Shown: positions 26,926 through 36,480 of the stretch, piece after piece
Layout: every line of letters starts with the position of its first letter
Numbering within the stretch: position 1 is the first letter of the stretch
DNA from: Borreliella lanei
GTDB lineage: Bacteria; Spirochaetota; Spirochaetia; Borreliales; Borreliaceae
Assembly: GCF_014205895.1 (NCBI RefSeq)
Contig: NZ_JACHFC010000001.1
Span: forward strand, 124,001-188,000
DNA: 64,000 nucleotides
Direction: 5' to 3'
The notes under the pieces: generated by a model
Told to the model about the DNA's origin: nothing
The model's input: the letters and a program-made list of their open reading frames with translations, nothing else
Database searches by the model: none
Made by a program: the position numbers and the translations under genes

Positions 26926-28242
26926 TCAATCCATAGCAACTATTGATTCAATATTAAAATAAAAAGACATTGCTAAAAAAAATGTAATAGTAGAAGAACC
27001 TCCATAAGAGAGAAAAGGGAAAGGAATCCCAGTAATAGGAAGAACTCCTAAAGACATTCCAACATTAAAAGAGGTATGAAAAAATAAAAGTCCCAAAATT
27101 CCAGATATTACTAAGGCCATATACCTATCTTGACTTTTATTCATTATTATCAAAAATTTTAAAAAAAGGAAAAAAAATAATATTAAAATGGTGCTAACAC
27201 CTAAAAACCCAAACTCCTCAGCAAGAATAGAAAAAATAAAATCTGTGCTTTGAGATGGCACATAATTAGCATGAGTATAAGGCCCCTTTAAAAATCCTTT
27301 GCCCAAAAGTCCACCAGAACCAATTGCTATTTTAACCTGATTCAAATTCCAACCGGCGCCCTTAGCATCAATAGCCGGATCTAAGAATACCAAAAACCGT
27401 TTAATCTGATAGGTCTTCATTAACTTTGAAAGAACCTTTGAAAACACTATTGAAACTAATAAAATAGAACTTGCAAAAAATACATAAAAATAAATTATTT
27501 TAATACTCAAACCATATTTAGAAATAAAAAATCCTAAAACAGAAATCAAAAGTATTAAAAGCAGCACCCCCATTATTACTCTAAAATAAAAAGGATTTGA
27601 AAAAATAAGATAAAATACGTTGCCCATATTCACCTTATATTCATACCAAACCGGTAAAATTGCAAAAACAAAAGAAAAAAACCCTATCAACGCAAATGCT
27701 AAAACATAGTGCAAATCTATTCCTGCAAAAAAAGAAATAAATATAAAAATGGTTAAATATACTATTGCTGTTCCAAAATCGGGTTGCAATAATATAAGAA
27801 TTACTGATGGAAAAATTAATAAAAATGCAGCAATAAATGTAAAAAATTCATTATAACCCTTTTTTTCAGTATAAAATTTTGAAAGGGTCAAAATTATAAT
27901 AACTTTACCAAATTCAGAAGGCTGTCCCCCAAGTTTCCATATACCAATCCAAGACCTTGCTCCATTTACTGTCATTCCAAAAAATGCAGTAAAAATTAAA
28001 GCTAATATTAATAAAAAATATAAAGGATATACTATGCTATAAACAAATTTTAAATCATATTTGCCCACTATAAAAATTAAAAAAAATCCAATAATTACCC
28101 AAAAGGTTTGTTTTATATATTCATTCTTAGTTAAAGATCCACTAATATTATAATCGCTAGAATAAATCAACAATATACCAACAAAAGAAACTATAAATAA
28201 GCTTATCAAAGCTAAATAATCATAATTTTTTCTAAAAACCAT
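26926..28242 (-). CDS. rodA: Peptidoglycan glycosyltransferase RodA (SEDS family)
   Basis: A SEDS glycan polymerase of the elongation machinery, working with PBP2 (mrdA, directly upstream). The 438-residue protein has about ten membrane segments and the conserved SEDS stretches GARSWIGIWKLGGQPSEFGK, LQPDFGTAIV, and PSQSTDFIFSILAEEFGFLG, and GIPFPFLSYGGSS near the C-terminus. A longer frame begins at 28305, but ATG 28242 lies 4 bases after the mrdA stop, with AGGTAGG just upstream, and gives MVFRKNYDYL. The gene closes the mreB-mreC-mreD-mrdA-rodA run. Confidence 0.95.
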   Translation of the reverse strand: MVFRKNYDYLALISLFIVSFVGILLIYSSDYNISGSLTKNEYIKQTFWVIIGFFLIFIVGKYDLKFVYSIVYPLYFLLILALIFTAFFGMTVNGARSWIGIWKLGGQPSEFGKVIIILTLSKFYTEKKGYNEFFTFIAAFLLIFPSVILILLQPDFGTAIVYLTIFIFISFFAGIDLHYVLAFALIGFFSFVFAILPVWYEYKVNMGNVFYLIFSNPFYFRVIMGVLLLILLISVLGFFISKYGLSIKIIYFYVFFASSILLVSIVFSKVLSKLMKTYQIKRFLVFLDPAIDAKGAGWNLNQVKIAIGSGGLLGKGFLKGPYTHANYVPSQSTDFIFSILAEEFGFLGVSTILILFFFLFLKFLIIMNKSQDRYMALVISGILGLLFFHTSFNVGMSLGVLPITGIPFPFLSYGGSSTITFFLAMSFYFNIESIVAMD

Positions 28243-28246
28243 TAAC

Positions 28247-30046
28247 CTACCTAATATACCATGGTCTATAACCTTTAAGAATATCTTCATAACTTTGATT
28301 TGCAAAAATGCCTTGCATTATTAAATCTGTAGATTTTGCAGGCCACCAATCCACATTACTTCTTGCCTCAACCAAACTAAAAACAATAATTTGATTATCG
28401 GCTGAACCATTATAAGGAGCAAGTCCAATAAAAGAACTATTTTCAAAACCATCTATACCGGTTTGACCAGTACCTGTTTTTCCTCCAACTTTAACAGCTT
28501 TCGTAAGAACTGCATATCTTGCTGTACCATAAGTTATAACACTTCTCATATATTTTTTCAGAAGTTTAAATGTGTTTTTACTAATAAGATTTGTCTTTCT
28601 TAATATTTCTGGTTTATTTTCAAGAATAACTTTATTCGTACCACCCTTTAAAATTTTATTTACAATTCTAGGTTTATATACAACACCTTCATTTGCAATC
28701 ATAGCAACCATATTAACAATCTGAATAGGAGTAGCATTTAAAAATCCTTGACCTATTGAAAAATTTACAGTATCTCCTCCTACCCAAGGCTGATTAAAAG
28801 TTTTTTCTTTCCACTCAGGACTAGGAAGAAGGCCAGCCACTTCATTTGGCAAATCAATTCCTGTTTTTTCTCCAAACCCAAATTCTTTTGCATATTTTCT
28901 AATTCTATCAACCCCAAGATACTTAAGCCCAAGTGTATAAAAATAAACATTAGAAGAATGTGCAATCGCCTCTTCTAAATTAACATACCCATGACCACCA
29001 GGCTTCCAACAATGAAAAATTCTATTTCCAACTTTAAAATGTCCAGGACAATAAATTTTACGATCTTTATCTATAACTCTTTCTTCAAGAATAGCAGCAG
29101 CAACAACTAATTTAAAAATAGATGCCGGTGGATAAACAGATTGAATTGCTTTATTTAAAAAAGAGTAATCTTCCTTATTATCTTTATTGTAAACATCTTT
29201 CATAGAATAATAAGGATAATTGTGAAGAGCAAGAACAGCACCTGTTGATGGTTTTAATACTACAATAGAACCATACCTTTTCCCCAAAGCATTCTTAGCA
29301 AGATCTTGAATATCTTTATTAATATTAAGCACAACATCATTGCCGGGCACCATATTTCTTATAATAGAACCATCGTCTATTCTTCTCTCCTTAGAGTCTA
29401 CTTTGTATTTTATTAATCCCTCTTGCCCTCTTATGTAATTATCATAAACTTGTTCAATACCCAACTTTCCAATCTTAGAAGTATTGTCATACCCACTAAC
29501 ATTGTAAAACGTTCTAAGCTCTCTTTGATTTATTTGTCCAACATAACCGATTGAATGGGAATATGAATCGTCAACTAAATAGTTACGCTTAAAAGAATAG
29601 GTCCATAAAAGAGCAGGATAATAAAACTTTTTCTCAGAAATTTTAAAAAGCATCTTTGGGGTAAGTTCAATTATTTCAACATCTTTAAGATATCCACCAG
29701 GCTCTTGAAGCTTAGATAAAATAACTGATTTATCAATATCTAGCGTGTTTGATAAAAAATCTATCATCTCAATTCTAGTAGCAGCGGGCATATTGTAATA
29801 CTGTTGCAAACTTATCTTTAAAATAAACATAGTTAAATTATTTGCCAAAATATTGGAATTAGAATCTAAAATCTCACCCCTTGAGGCATTGATTTTTTCC
29901 AATCTTGATAAAAAAACATTGGCTTCTCTGTCATAAAACAAATGCTTACCAATTTGCATTTGAAATAAAATCGCCAAATAAAGCAACATAATTACTATTA
30001 AAAAAAATATGCCGAACTTGTATCTAAAATTTGTTATAACACCCAC
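28247..30046 (-). CDS. mrdA: Penicillin-binding protein 2 (elongation transpeptidase)
   Basis: Class B PBP that cross-links peptidoglycan during rod elongation. The 599 residues have one N-terminal membrane segment (FGIFFLIVIMLLYLAILFQM) and a dimerisation domain. The transpeptidase has SxxK in YPPASIFKLV, SxN in AHSSNVYFYTL and KTG in VGGKTGTGQTG. HCWKPGGHGYVNLEEAI is typical of PBP2. The start is GTG 30046, overlapping the TAG stop of mreD by one base, with GAGGA upstream. This coupling supports stoichiometric expression with MreD and RodA. Confidence 0.96.
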   Translation of the reverse strand: MGVITNFRYKFGIFFLIVIMLLYLAILFQMQIGKHLFYDREANVFLSRLEKINASRGEILDSNSNILANNLTMFILKISLQQYYNMPAATRIEMIDFLSNTLDIDKSVILSKLQEPGGYLKDVEIIELTPKMLFKISEKKFYYPALLWTYSFKRNYLVDDSYSHSIGYVGQINQRELRTFYNVSGYDNTSKIGKLGIEQVYDNYIRGQEGLIKYKVDSKERRIDDGSIIRNMVPGNDVVLNINKDIQDLAKNALGKRYGSIVVLKPSTGAVLALHNYPYYSMKDVYNKDNKEDYSFLNKAIQSVYPPASIFKLVVAAAILEERVIDKDRKIYCPGHFKVGNRIFHCWKPGGHGYVNLEEAIAHSSNVYFYTLGLKYLGVDRIRKYAKEFGFGEKTGIDLPNEVAGLLPSPEWKEKTFNQPWVGGDTVNFSIGQGFLNATPIQIVNMVAMIANEGVVYKPRIVNKILKGGTNKVILENKPEILRKTNLISKNTFKLLKKYMRSVITYGTARYAVLTKAVKVGGKTGTGQTGIDGFENSSFIGLAPYNGSADNQIIVFSLVEARSNVDWWPAKSTDLIMQGIFANQSYEDILKGYRPWYIR

Positions 30047-30528
30047 TAATAATCCTCTTTAAAAGAATAAAAATTTCTAGTAAAATAATTTTGAATTGGA
30101 TATAAAAAGTTAATAGACATTATATTTACAACAAGATCAAGATTAAAAATTGAATAATTAAAAGATTTTAAATCTATAAAATCATAAAATACAATAGCTA
30201 AAAACCATAATATAACTTTTGAAAGAATAAAAAATATTGTCATGCTAAGCATATTTTTAGGCATGAATAACTTTATTTTATTGTTAAAATAAAATATTAT
30301 CGTATACCCAAAAACAAAAAATCCAAGCGGCAATCCAGTCAAATAATCCATAAGAAGACCATATAAAATACTAGATAATAATCCCACATTAAAAATAAAA
30401 TTTAAAGAATTAAAAACTAGAAAAATTAAAAAAATATCTATTGAAAAATAAAAATAAGTTGCAAAATAGTGTTGAAAAATTTTACCTAAAAATGCGCTAG
30501 AAATAAAATATGTAAAAAATGCTGCCAT
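30046..30528 (-). CDS. mreD: Rod shape-determining protein MreD
   Basis: A small integral membrane protein of the elongasome that binds MreC. The 160 residues form about five hydrophobic segments, with SSILYGLLMDYLTGLPLGFF matching the MreD core (short motif GLLxDxxxGxxLG). Sequence identity in this family is always low. The call rests on this motif, topology and position between mreC and mrdA, with one-base overlaps on each side (TAATG and TAGTG). Confidence 0.9.
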   Translation of the reverse strand: MAAFFTYFISSAFLGKIFQHYFATYFYFSIDIFLIFLVFNSLNFIFNVGLLSSILYGLLMDYLTGLPLGFFVFGYTIIFYFNNKIKLFMPKNMLSMTIFFILSKVILWFLAIVFYDFIDLKSFNYSIFNLDLVVNIMSINFLYPIQNYFTRNFYSFKEDY

Positions 30529-31373
30529 TATTCACCAATCTCTTTGTTGTTTTTAACAAGAAAAACATACTCAAGCTTATCTAAAACTATAGCTGGCTCT
30601 ACTTCTATTTTTAAAAGAGAATTGTAATCAAGAATATGAAAATTTGTAATCTTTCCAATATAAATACCAACCGGATATTCACTAAATCCGGCAGTAACAA
30701 TAGAATCGCCTATTTTTAAATCTTTTTCAGCAAGCCTATTAACATAATTCATTTCAAGTTTTTTGCCATAACCATTGCCTTCTATTAGACCTATAAACCT
30801 ACTACTTTGAATCCTTGCAGACACAAAATTTTCATAATTGGTCAAAGGCAAAATTTTAGCGGTATTGGAATAAACCTTTACAACTTTACCTACAAGACCA
30901 CTAAATCCATCTTGATATGCAACTGCTATCATGTCCTTTTCTATCCCATCATTGAATCCTTTATTAATGGCCATTAAAGTTGATATGTTTGAATAGTTTA
31001 GATATATAATCTCTGCTGAAATAAAATCGCTAGAACTTGACGAATAAAAATTTAATTGCTCTTTAAGACGAACATTCTCTTGCCTTAGTGACTGTATATT
31101 TTGAGTTACTATTTCAAGCTGTTGTATCCTTTTTTTATAAAATTCTATCTTGTCCTTGTAATTTTTGTATTCATTTACAGTTTTAAAAACGTTGGAAATA
31201 AAACTAAAAACCCCGTGCATTCTGTTTTGAATATAAGAATTAAGAGTAAAAAACAAAAAATTATCAGATCTTCTCTTTTGAATACTGCTTGAATCATAAA
31301 TCATAAAAACAAGAGAAACTATCAATACTAAAAGTACTTTGATAAAATTCTTGAATTTGACAAGAAAATTCAT
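30528..31373 (-). CDS. mreC: Rod shape-determining protein MreC
   Basis: A periplasmic scaffold that links MreB/MreD to PBP2. The 281 residues have one N-terminal membrane anchor (FIKVLLVLIVSLVFMIY) and a coiled coil (about 60-105; DKIEFYKKRIQQLEIV, SLRQENVRLKEQL). A beta-rich MreC domain follows, with INKGFNDGIEKDMIAV, GLVGKVVKVYSNTAKILPLT and GDSIVTAGFSEYPVGIYIG. The length is typical. The start lies 3 bases after the mreB stop. No separate promoter is seen. Confidence 0.95.
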   Translation of the reverse strand: MNFLVKFKNFIKVLLVLIVSLVFMIYDSSSIQKRRSDNFLFFTLNSYIQNRMHGVFSFISNVFKTVNEYKNYKDKIEFYKKRIQQLEIVTQNIQSLRQENVRLKEQLNFYSSSSSDFISAEIIYLNYSNISTLMAINKGFNDGIEKDMIAVAYQDGFSGLVGKVVKVYSNTAKILPLTNYENFVSARIQSSRFIGLIEGNGYGKKLEMNYVNRLAEKDLKIGDSIVTAGFSEYPVGIYIGKITNFHILDYNSLLKIEVEPAIVLDKLEYVFLVKNNKEIGE

Positions 31374-31376
31374 AAC

Positions 31377-32426
31377 TTATTCATTGATAAAACTGTAAAT
31401 ATTCTTACTAATATCTATTCTATTAGCATAATCATAAAATAACCCAGCACCAACGGCCACAGAGAGAAGAGGATTGTCCGCAACATAAACAGGAACTCCG
31501 GTTTCTTTTGAAAGAAGCCTATTTAAACCCTTGAGAAGAGCTCCTCCTCCTGTCAAAATAATGCCACGCTCAACAATATCTGTAGCAAGCTCTGGAGGCG
31601 TTGCACCAAGAGTACGCTTAACTTCATCCACAACAACATTTATAGGTTCTTGTAAAGACTCTCTTACTTCCATAGAATCAACAAGTTGCTTTCTAGGAAG
31701 ACCAGTTACAGCATCTGTACCCTTAATATCTATTTTTTCTACCCTTAAATTTTGAATATCAGGATATACATTTCCTATCTTAATTTTCAATTTTTCTGCC
31801 GTCTGTTGACCAATTATAATATTATGAGAATTTCTCATATACTTTATTATGCTCTCATCAAATTCGTCACCACCAGTCCTAATTGCTCTACTTACAACCA
31901 TACCACCAAGAGAAATAACAGATATTTCTGTAGTTCCACCTCCAATATCACACACCATGTGACCTGTAGGTTCAAAAATAGGAATATCAGATCCAATAGC
32001 AGCTGCAAGAGATTCTTCTATTACTTTAACTTCTCTTGCACCAGCATTCATTGCGCTCTCTTTAACAGCTCTTCGCTCAACTTCTGTAATACAAGTGGGA
32101 ACACCTATTACCATTCTTGGCTTAAAAAACAATTTTTTACGAGAAAAAATTTGATTAATAAAATATTTAATCATCTTCTCTGTATTCTCAATGTCAGCAA
32201 TAACTCCATCTCTAAGTGGGCGCACAGCTTTAATATTTTCTGGAGTTTTCCAAAGCATTTTTTTAGCATTTCTGCCAACCGCAACAACTTTATTACCTTT
32301 GGTAATATCTATTGCAACAACAGAAGGCTCACTCATAACCACACCATAATCTTTAATATAAACCAATGTATTACATGTTCCGAGATCAATGCCAATATCT
32401 ATCAAAAAAGACTTAAACAAATTCAA
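31377..32426 (-). CDS. mreB: Actin-like rod shape protein MreB
   Basis: Forms membrane-associated filaments that guide lateral wall synthesis. It has the actin-fold motifs: phosphate 1 [13 protein letters not shown], connect 1 ([13 protein letters not shown]), phosphate 2 [15 protein letters not shown] and the adenosine loop [14 protein letters not shown]. The open frame extends to 32462, overlapping the previous gene. The GGGAGG ribosome site (32431-32437) points instead to TTG 32426 or TTG 32420, giving about 349 residues starting [16 protein letters not shown]. It is the first gene of the mre run, 10 bases after the TPR gene stop. Confidence 0.97.
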   Translation of the reverse strand: MNLFKSFLIDIGIDLGTCNTLVYIKDYGVVMSEPSVVAIDITKGNKVVAVGRNAKKMLWKTPENIKAVRPLRDGVIADIENTEKMIKYFINQIFSRKKLFFKPRMVIGVPTCITEVERRAVKESAMNAGAREVKVIEESLAAAIGSDIPIFEPTGHMVCDIGGGTTEISVISLGGMVVSRAIRTGGDEFDESIIKYMRNSHNIIIGQQTAEKLKIKIGNVYPDIQNLRVEKIDIKGTDAVTGLPRKQLVDSMEVRESLQEPINVVVDEVKRTLGATPPELATDIVERGIILTGGGALLKGLNRLLSKETGVPVYVADNPLLSVAVGAGLFYDYANRIDISKNIYSFINE

Positions 32427-32436
32427 ATCAACCTCC

Positions 32437-33405
32437 CTAAAAGTCTTCCAAAGTAATTCCAAGTCTCTCTCTTGCTGCTTCTAAATAAGGATTAAGATTG
32501 AGAGCTTCTCTCCAGTATTTTCTAGCTTTAGGATAATCTTTATCTTTCTTTCTATATATATCTCCTATTTTAACATAAACGCTAGAATTTGAACTATTAA
32601 TTTCTAGAACTTTATTATAGTAATTAAAAGCATTGTCATAATCACCTTTATCTAATAGAATATCTCCATAAAGCAAATATACCTTTTGAATTAAATTTTC
32701 ATCCGTTTTCTCACCCTTTGACAATTTTTTTTTCTCTTCTTCTATTATTTTTTTTATATATTCAATGCTTTTGTTTATATCATTAAACTTATAATTAACA
32801 TAAGCCAAACTCCAAAGCACTAAATCAGATTTATTTTCATTATAAGCTTTTTCAAAAAACTTTAAACTAGACTTGTAATCTCTTAAAAGCTGATACGAAT
32901 ATCCCAAATATTCAAAAATATCTTCTTTAATGTTCATTAAATCAAAATTATCAGCGCTTAAGGCTTTCTTTAAAAATTTTACAGCAAGCTCACTATAAAA
33001 CTCTCCTTTATGAGAATATGCCTTTCCTAATATATAATACAAAGGGCTTATGGAGACCCCATCATTTATAGAAATTAAAAATCTCAATCTTTCTATGGAT
33101 TTATCTAAAAACTCTCCTTTTAAATATCCTTCATTTACTATTAAAGAATAATAAAAATATGAAAATCCCAAAAGCAAATTTAAATTAAAATCAAATCTAT
33201 GATTTTTAATATCATTCTCAGCATAATCTATTATTTCTTTATATTCTTTTTTATCCCAGAGTAAAAGTAAATCGACCTCTGTTGGCCCTGCCTTTAAATA
33301 AGAACTAGAAAAAGATTTAAAATAGGATAAAATGTAATAAATTAAAAAAATGAAAATCAAAATCATAAATGAGTAAAAAATATATCTTAAATATCTTATT
33401 TCCAT
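32437..33405 (-). CDS. Membrane-anchored TPR protein
   Basis: A 322-residue protein with an N-terminal membrane segment ([21 protein letters not shown]) and then tetratricopeptide repeats. Clear repeats are [20 protein letters not shown] (about 125), [40 protein letters not shown] and [23 protein letters not shown] domains bind partner proteins. It immediately precedes mreB, so a scaffold role in the wall-elongation complex is a reasonable guess. I cannot name a family. The C-terminus is soluble; its side of the membrane is not determined. Confidence 0.85.
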   Translation of the reverse strand: MEIRYLRYIFYSFMILIFIFLIYYILSYFKSFSSSYLKAGPTEVDLLLLWDKKEYKEIIDYAENDIKNHRFDFNLNLLLGFSYFYYSLIVNEGYLKGEFLDKSIERLRFLISINDGVSISPLYYILGKAYSHKGEFYSELAVKFLKKALSADNFDLMNIKEDIFEYLGYSYQLLRDYKSSLKFFEKAYNENKSDLVLWSLAYVNYKFNDINKSIEYIKKIIEEEKKKLSKGEKTDENLIQKVYLLYGDILLDKGDYDNAFNYYNKVLEINSSNSSVYVKIGDIYRKKDKDYPKARKYWREALNLNPYLEAARERLGITLEDF

Positions 33406-33434
33406 TTAAAACTCTCTTTTAGGCTAATGAAATT

Positions 33435-33782
33435 AAGCTGACACCCATAAGCCGAGTTCTGTACTATGCCATCATCTCTCTTGTTTTTTTATCGCTAAAA
33501 AAATCGTGCGATCTACCCGTAAGCATGTCCTCAAGAACAAAGGGTGCTTACATACTTGATCTTGCTCCTAATGAGGTTTATCTTGCCTGTATTTATTGCT
33601 AAATAAGCGGTGAGCTCTTACCTCACCTTTTCACCCTTACCTTTTATGGCGGTAATTTTCTGCGACACTTTCTTAGGTTTTAAACCCCTAGGCATTACCT
33701 AGCATTATGTTCTTATTGGAGCTCGGACTTTCCTCTTAAGCTTTAATTACTATAAAACTAAGCGATGGCTGACTGCCAGCTT
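33435..33782 (-). ncRNA. rnpB: RNase P RNA (catalytic M1-type RNA)
   Basis: Cleaves 5' leaders from tRNA precursors. On the minus strand it starts AAGCTGGCAGTCAGCCATCG near 33782. It contains the universal P4 element GGAAAGTCCGAGCTCC (33719-33734) and ends with ACAGAACTCGGCTTATGGGT then GTCAGCTT near 33435. The two ends pair as helix P1. About 348 nt is normal for a bacterial type A RNA. A TTGTTG/TGATAC pair within and just after the 3' end of the zinc-ribbon gene is a likely promoter. End points are accurate to a few bases. Confidence 0.95.
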
Positions 33783-33809
33783 AAATAAAAAGTATCAAAT
33801 TAATAAATT

Positions 33810-34568
33810 TTATTCAACAAGATCTGCTAAACTGCCAGGAATTATTTCATCACTTATTCGTATTTTATCCTGATAATAAAGTATTCTACTGCAATAAGGG
33901 CAAAATTTAATATCGTTGGGCTCACGTCTTACTTTATTTGCAAATTCAATAGGAAGTATCATATGACAACCTTTGCAAACATTGTTAACCAAAGGCACAA
34001 CTCCATTTGATTTATTTCTTATTATTCTTTGGAATTTAAATAAAAAATCTTCATTCATTTTAGAAGCACAATTTAACTCTTCACTTTCTATTTCTAAAAG
34101 TTTCTTTTCAATTTCTAAAAGCTCAAGCTCAAAACTACTACTCTCAGCTATAAAACATTCTTCTTCTTTGCTGTGTTTCTCGTTGACATCTAATATTTCC
34201 TTTTCTATTTTAGTTTTAAGTCCATTAACATGTGTCATCTTTTTTCTAATTGTAACTTCATCGTCAATAATAACCTGAAGTTCTTTTTCAAGGGCTTCAT
34301 ATTCTCTTTGCGTTTTAATGCTATCAATTTTTTCTTCAGCCTTGCTCTTTCTTGAATTAATATCTTGAATATCTAACTTTAAAGCAGAGTCTTCTTTTTG
34401 ATACTCTTTAAACTTTTGTTGCAAATCAACAAGAACTTTTGACAATTCTTCAATCTGATTTTTTTTCGCCTCCAAATACTTGGGAATGCTTTTTCGCCTT
34501 TCTTCAAGTTCAAACTTAGACTTATATATAACTTCAAGTTTTTTTAATGTATCAATATTATTTTCCAT
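33810..34568 (-). CDS. Coiled-coil protein with C4 zinc ribbon
   Basis: A 252-residue protein: a long charged coiled coil (about 5-190), then a zinc ribbon with four cysteines (VCKGCHMILP and KFCPYCSRILYY). This matches the zinc-ribbon coiled-coil family (DUF164/CT398-like), whose members interact with RpoN or secretion components in other bacteria; the role here is unknown. The ATG at 34568 follows a strong AGGAGG. The frame could include a TTG at 34571. It is downstream of rpoD by 13 bases and upstream of rnpB. Confidence 0.88.
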   Translation of the reverse strand: MENNIDTLKKLEVIYKSKFELEERRKSIPKYLEAKKNQIEELSKVLVDLQQKFKEYQKEDSALKLDIQDINSRKSKAEEKIDSIKTQREYEALEKELQVIIDDEVTIRKKMTHVNGLKTKIEKEILDVNEKHSKEEECFIAESSSFELELLEIEKKLLEIESEELNCASKMNEDFLFKFQRIIRNKSNGVVPLVNNVCKGCHMILPIEFANKVRREPNDIKFCPYCSRILYYQDKIRISDEIIPGSLADLVE

Positions 34569-34581
34569 CAATCCTCCTGTT

Positions 34582-36477
34582 TCAATTTAAATCTTCAAGA
34601 TAATCTTTTAATTTTTGAGTTTTTTTGGGATTTTTAAGCCGCCTTAATGCTTTAGATTCAATTTGCCTAATTCTTTCTCTTGTAACATTAAAATGAAGTC
34701 CAACCTCTTCAAGAGTTAAAGAATAGCCATCTTCAAGCCCAAATCTCATTTTTACAACTTCTTGTTCTCTTTCAGGAAGAGTTCCAAGAATTGCTCTTAT
34801 TTGATCTTGCAAAACTACAAAGGATGTGTGATTTGCGGGATTTTTTATTGCCTTATCCTCAATAAAATCGCTAAGAACAGAATCCTCTTCTTCTCCAATT
34901 GGCGTTTCAAGAGACACAGGCTCTCTTGAAACGCTCTTTACAGTCTTGACCTTTTTAAGCTCCCATCCAAGTCTGTCTGAAAGCTCTTCATCTGTGGGGT
35001 CTTTGCCTAAAACTTGAATTAAATATCTGGTTTCTCTATTAAGCCTATTTATTTGTTCAATCATATGCACAGGAACTCTAATTGTGCGAGCTTGATCAGA
35101 AATAGATCTTGTTATAGCTTGCCTAATCCACCAAGTAGCATAAGTTGAAAACTTAAAACCTCTCTTATATTCGAACTTTTCAACAGCTTTAATCAATCCA
35201 ATATTGCCTTCTTGAACAAGATCAAAAAAATGAAGACCTCTATTTGCATATTTTTTAGCAATGCTTACAACAAGCCTTAAATTAGCCTTAATCAACTGAT
35301 CTTTAGCATGCTGCATCATTTGTTTCCCTTTAGCAATTTCTTCTGACATGCTTATTATTTTATCAGTTGGATATTCATAATACATCTCAATTCTCTCAAG
35401 TTCTTTTTGAGCAAGCTGAGCCTCTGTAATCTGCTCTTTAATAACATCTTCTTTAAGTTTGAGAGACTTTTCTATCTCTATTTTTTTTTCAGCAATAGTC
35501 AAATCTCTTCCAAGCACCCTTAAATCTCTTATTTTTTCAATTTTCAGCCTGCTTAGAATTATCCTTTGCTGTCTTTGTAAATCTTTTATTTTGTTAGCAG
35601 AATCAATATAATCATCTGAAAAAATCCTTAGTTCCTCTTGATACAAAGGAATGTCTCTCAAAAGCTCCTTTAGAGCTAATCTTTCCTTTTTTAAATTCTT
35701 TTCAAAAATATCCCCCCCAAGATCATACACCCTATGCTTATTATCTACATAACTTATTAAACGATCTTGAATTGGTTTTAAAGGAATTTTGTAAAAAGAG
35801 GCAATTCTTTTTTTTTTATTATAATAATCTGGGCTACTCTCTTTGTCCTTATCTTTTTCTCTTTTGAAAAACTCTTCCCTTTCCATTCTTGAGTAAATAG
35901 TATTCACAAGATTATAATAATTTTCTATAACAAGTCCCTCATTCTTAAGAATATTCTCAATTATACTCTCTCCAGAATCCATTTGCTTTGCAAGTTCAAC
36001 TTCTTGATTTCCTGTTAATAAAAACTCTTTTCCTATTTCCTTTAAATAAAGCTTGATTGGATCTTCTGAGTGACTATCTTTTAAAACATTGCTTTTAATA
36101 TACCCTGAACCCAAATCATCTTTAACAGAAATATCTTCTTCATCACAATCATCAAGCTTAACATCAATATCAATATCTTCCTCATCACTTTGAAAACCAT
36201 CATCTAAAATCATAAAATTTCTATCAGATTCAATTTCAACTTCTTCCTCTTCATCATTTCCATCTTCGCTGCCAACCAGATCTAATTCAGAAATTTTATT
36301 AACCAATCTTATTCCCCTATCCTCAAGCATCGAGCAAATACAATCAAGAATCTCTGGTTCTAATATGTCATCGGGAAGTAAATTTGATAATTCACTAAAA
36401 CTAAGAGATTTTTTATCTCCCAAATGAGTAATAATACCCTCTATCAGCTTCGAATATTTCTTTTCAAAATCCGACAA
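34582..36477 (-). CDS. rpoD: Primary RNA polymerase sigma factor (sigma-70)
   Basis: Directs RNA polymerase to housekeeping promoters. The 631 residues contain region 1.1 ([11 protein letters not shown]), an acidic stretch ([14 protein letters not shown]), region 1.2 ([17 protein letters not shown]) and a non-conserved insert. Region 2 has [19 protein letters not shown] and [15 protein letters not shown]. Region 4 has [20 protein letters not shown]. The start is TTG 36477, with its AGGGAG ribosome site inside the last codons of dnaG, 3 bases upstream. dnaG-rpoD order is the classical macromolecular-synthesis arrangement, here without rpsU. Confidence 0.97.
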   Translation of the reverse strand: MSDFEKKYSKLIEGIITHLGDKKSLSFSELSNLLPDDILEPEILDCICSMLEDRGIRLVNKISELDLVGSEDGNDEEEEVEIESDRNFMILDDGFQSDEEDIDIDVKLDDCDEEDISVKDDLGSGYIKSNVLKDSHSEDPIKLYLKEIGKEFLLTGNQEVELAKQMDSGESIIENILKNEGLVIENYYNLVNTIYSRMEREEFFKREKDKDKESSPDYYNKKKRIASFYKIPLKPIQDRLISYVDNKHRVYDLGGDIFEKNLKKERLALKELLRDIPLYQEELRIFSDDYIDSANKIKDLQRQQRIILSRLKIEKIRDLRVLGRDLTIAEKKIEIEKSLKLKEDVIKEQITEAQLAQKELERIEMYYEYPTDKIISMSEEIAKGKQMMQHAKDQLIKANLRLVVSIAKKYANRGLHFFDLVQEGNIGLIKAVEKFEYKRGFKFSTYATWWIRQAITRSISDQARTIRVPVHMIEQINRLNRETRYLIQVLGKDPTDEELSDRLGWELKKVKTVKSVSREPVSLETPIGEEEDSVLSDFIEDKAIKNPANHTSFVVLQDQIRAILGTLPEREQEVVKMRFGLEDGYSLTLEEVGLHFNVTRERIRQIESKALRRLKNPKKTQKLKDYLEDLN

Positions 36478-36480
36478 AAC

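Noticed and set aside
31752..32456. 234-codon plus-strand frame opposite mreB
   Set aside because: Translated sequence is rich in Asn, Ser, His and Cys without a fold pattern; mreB on the other strand is certain.
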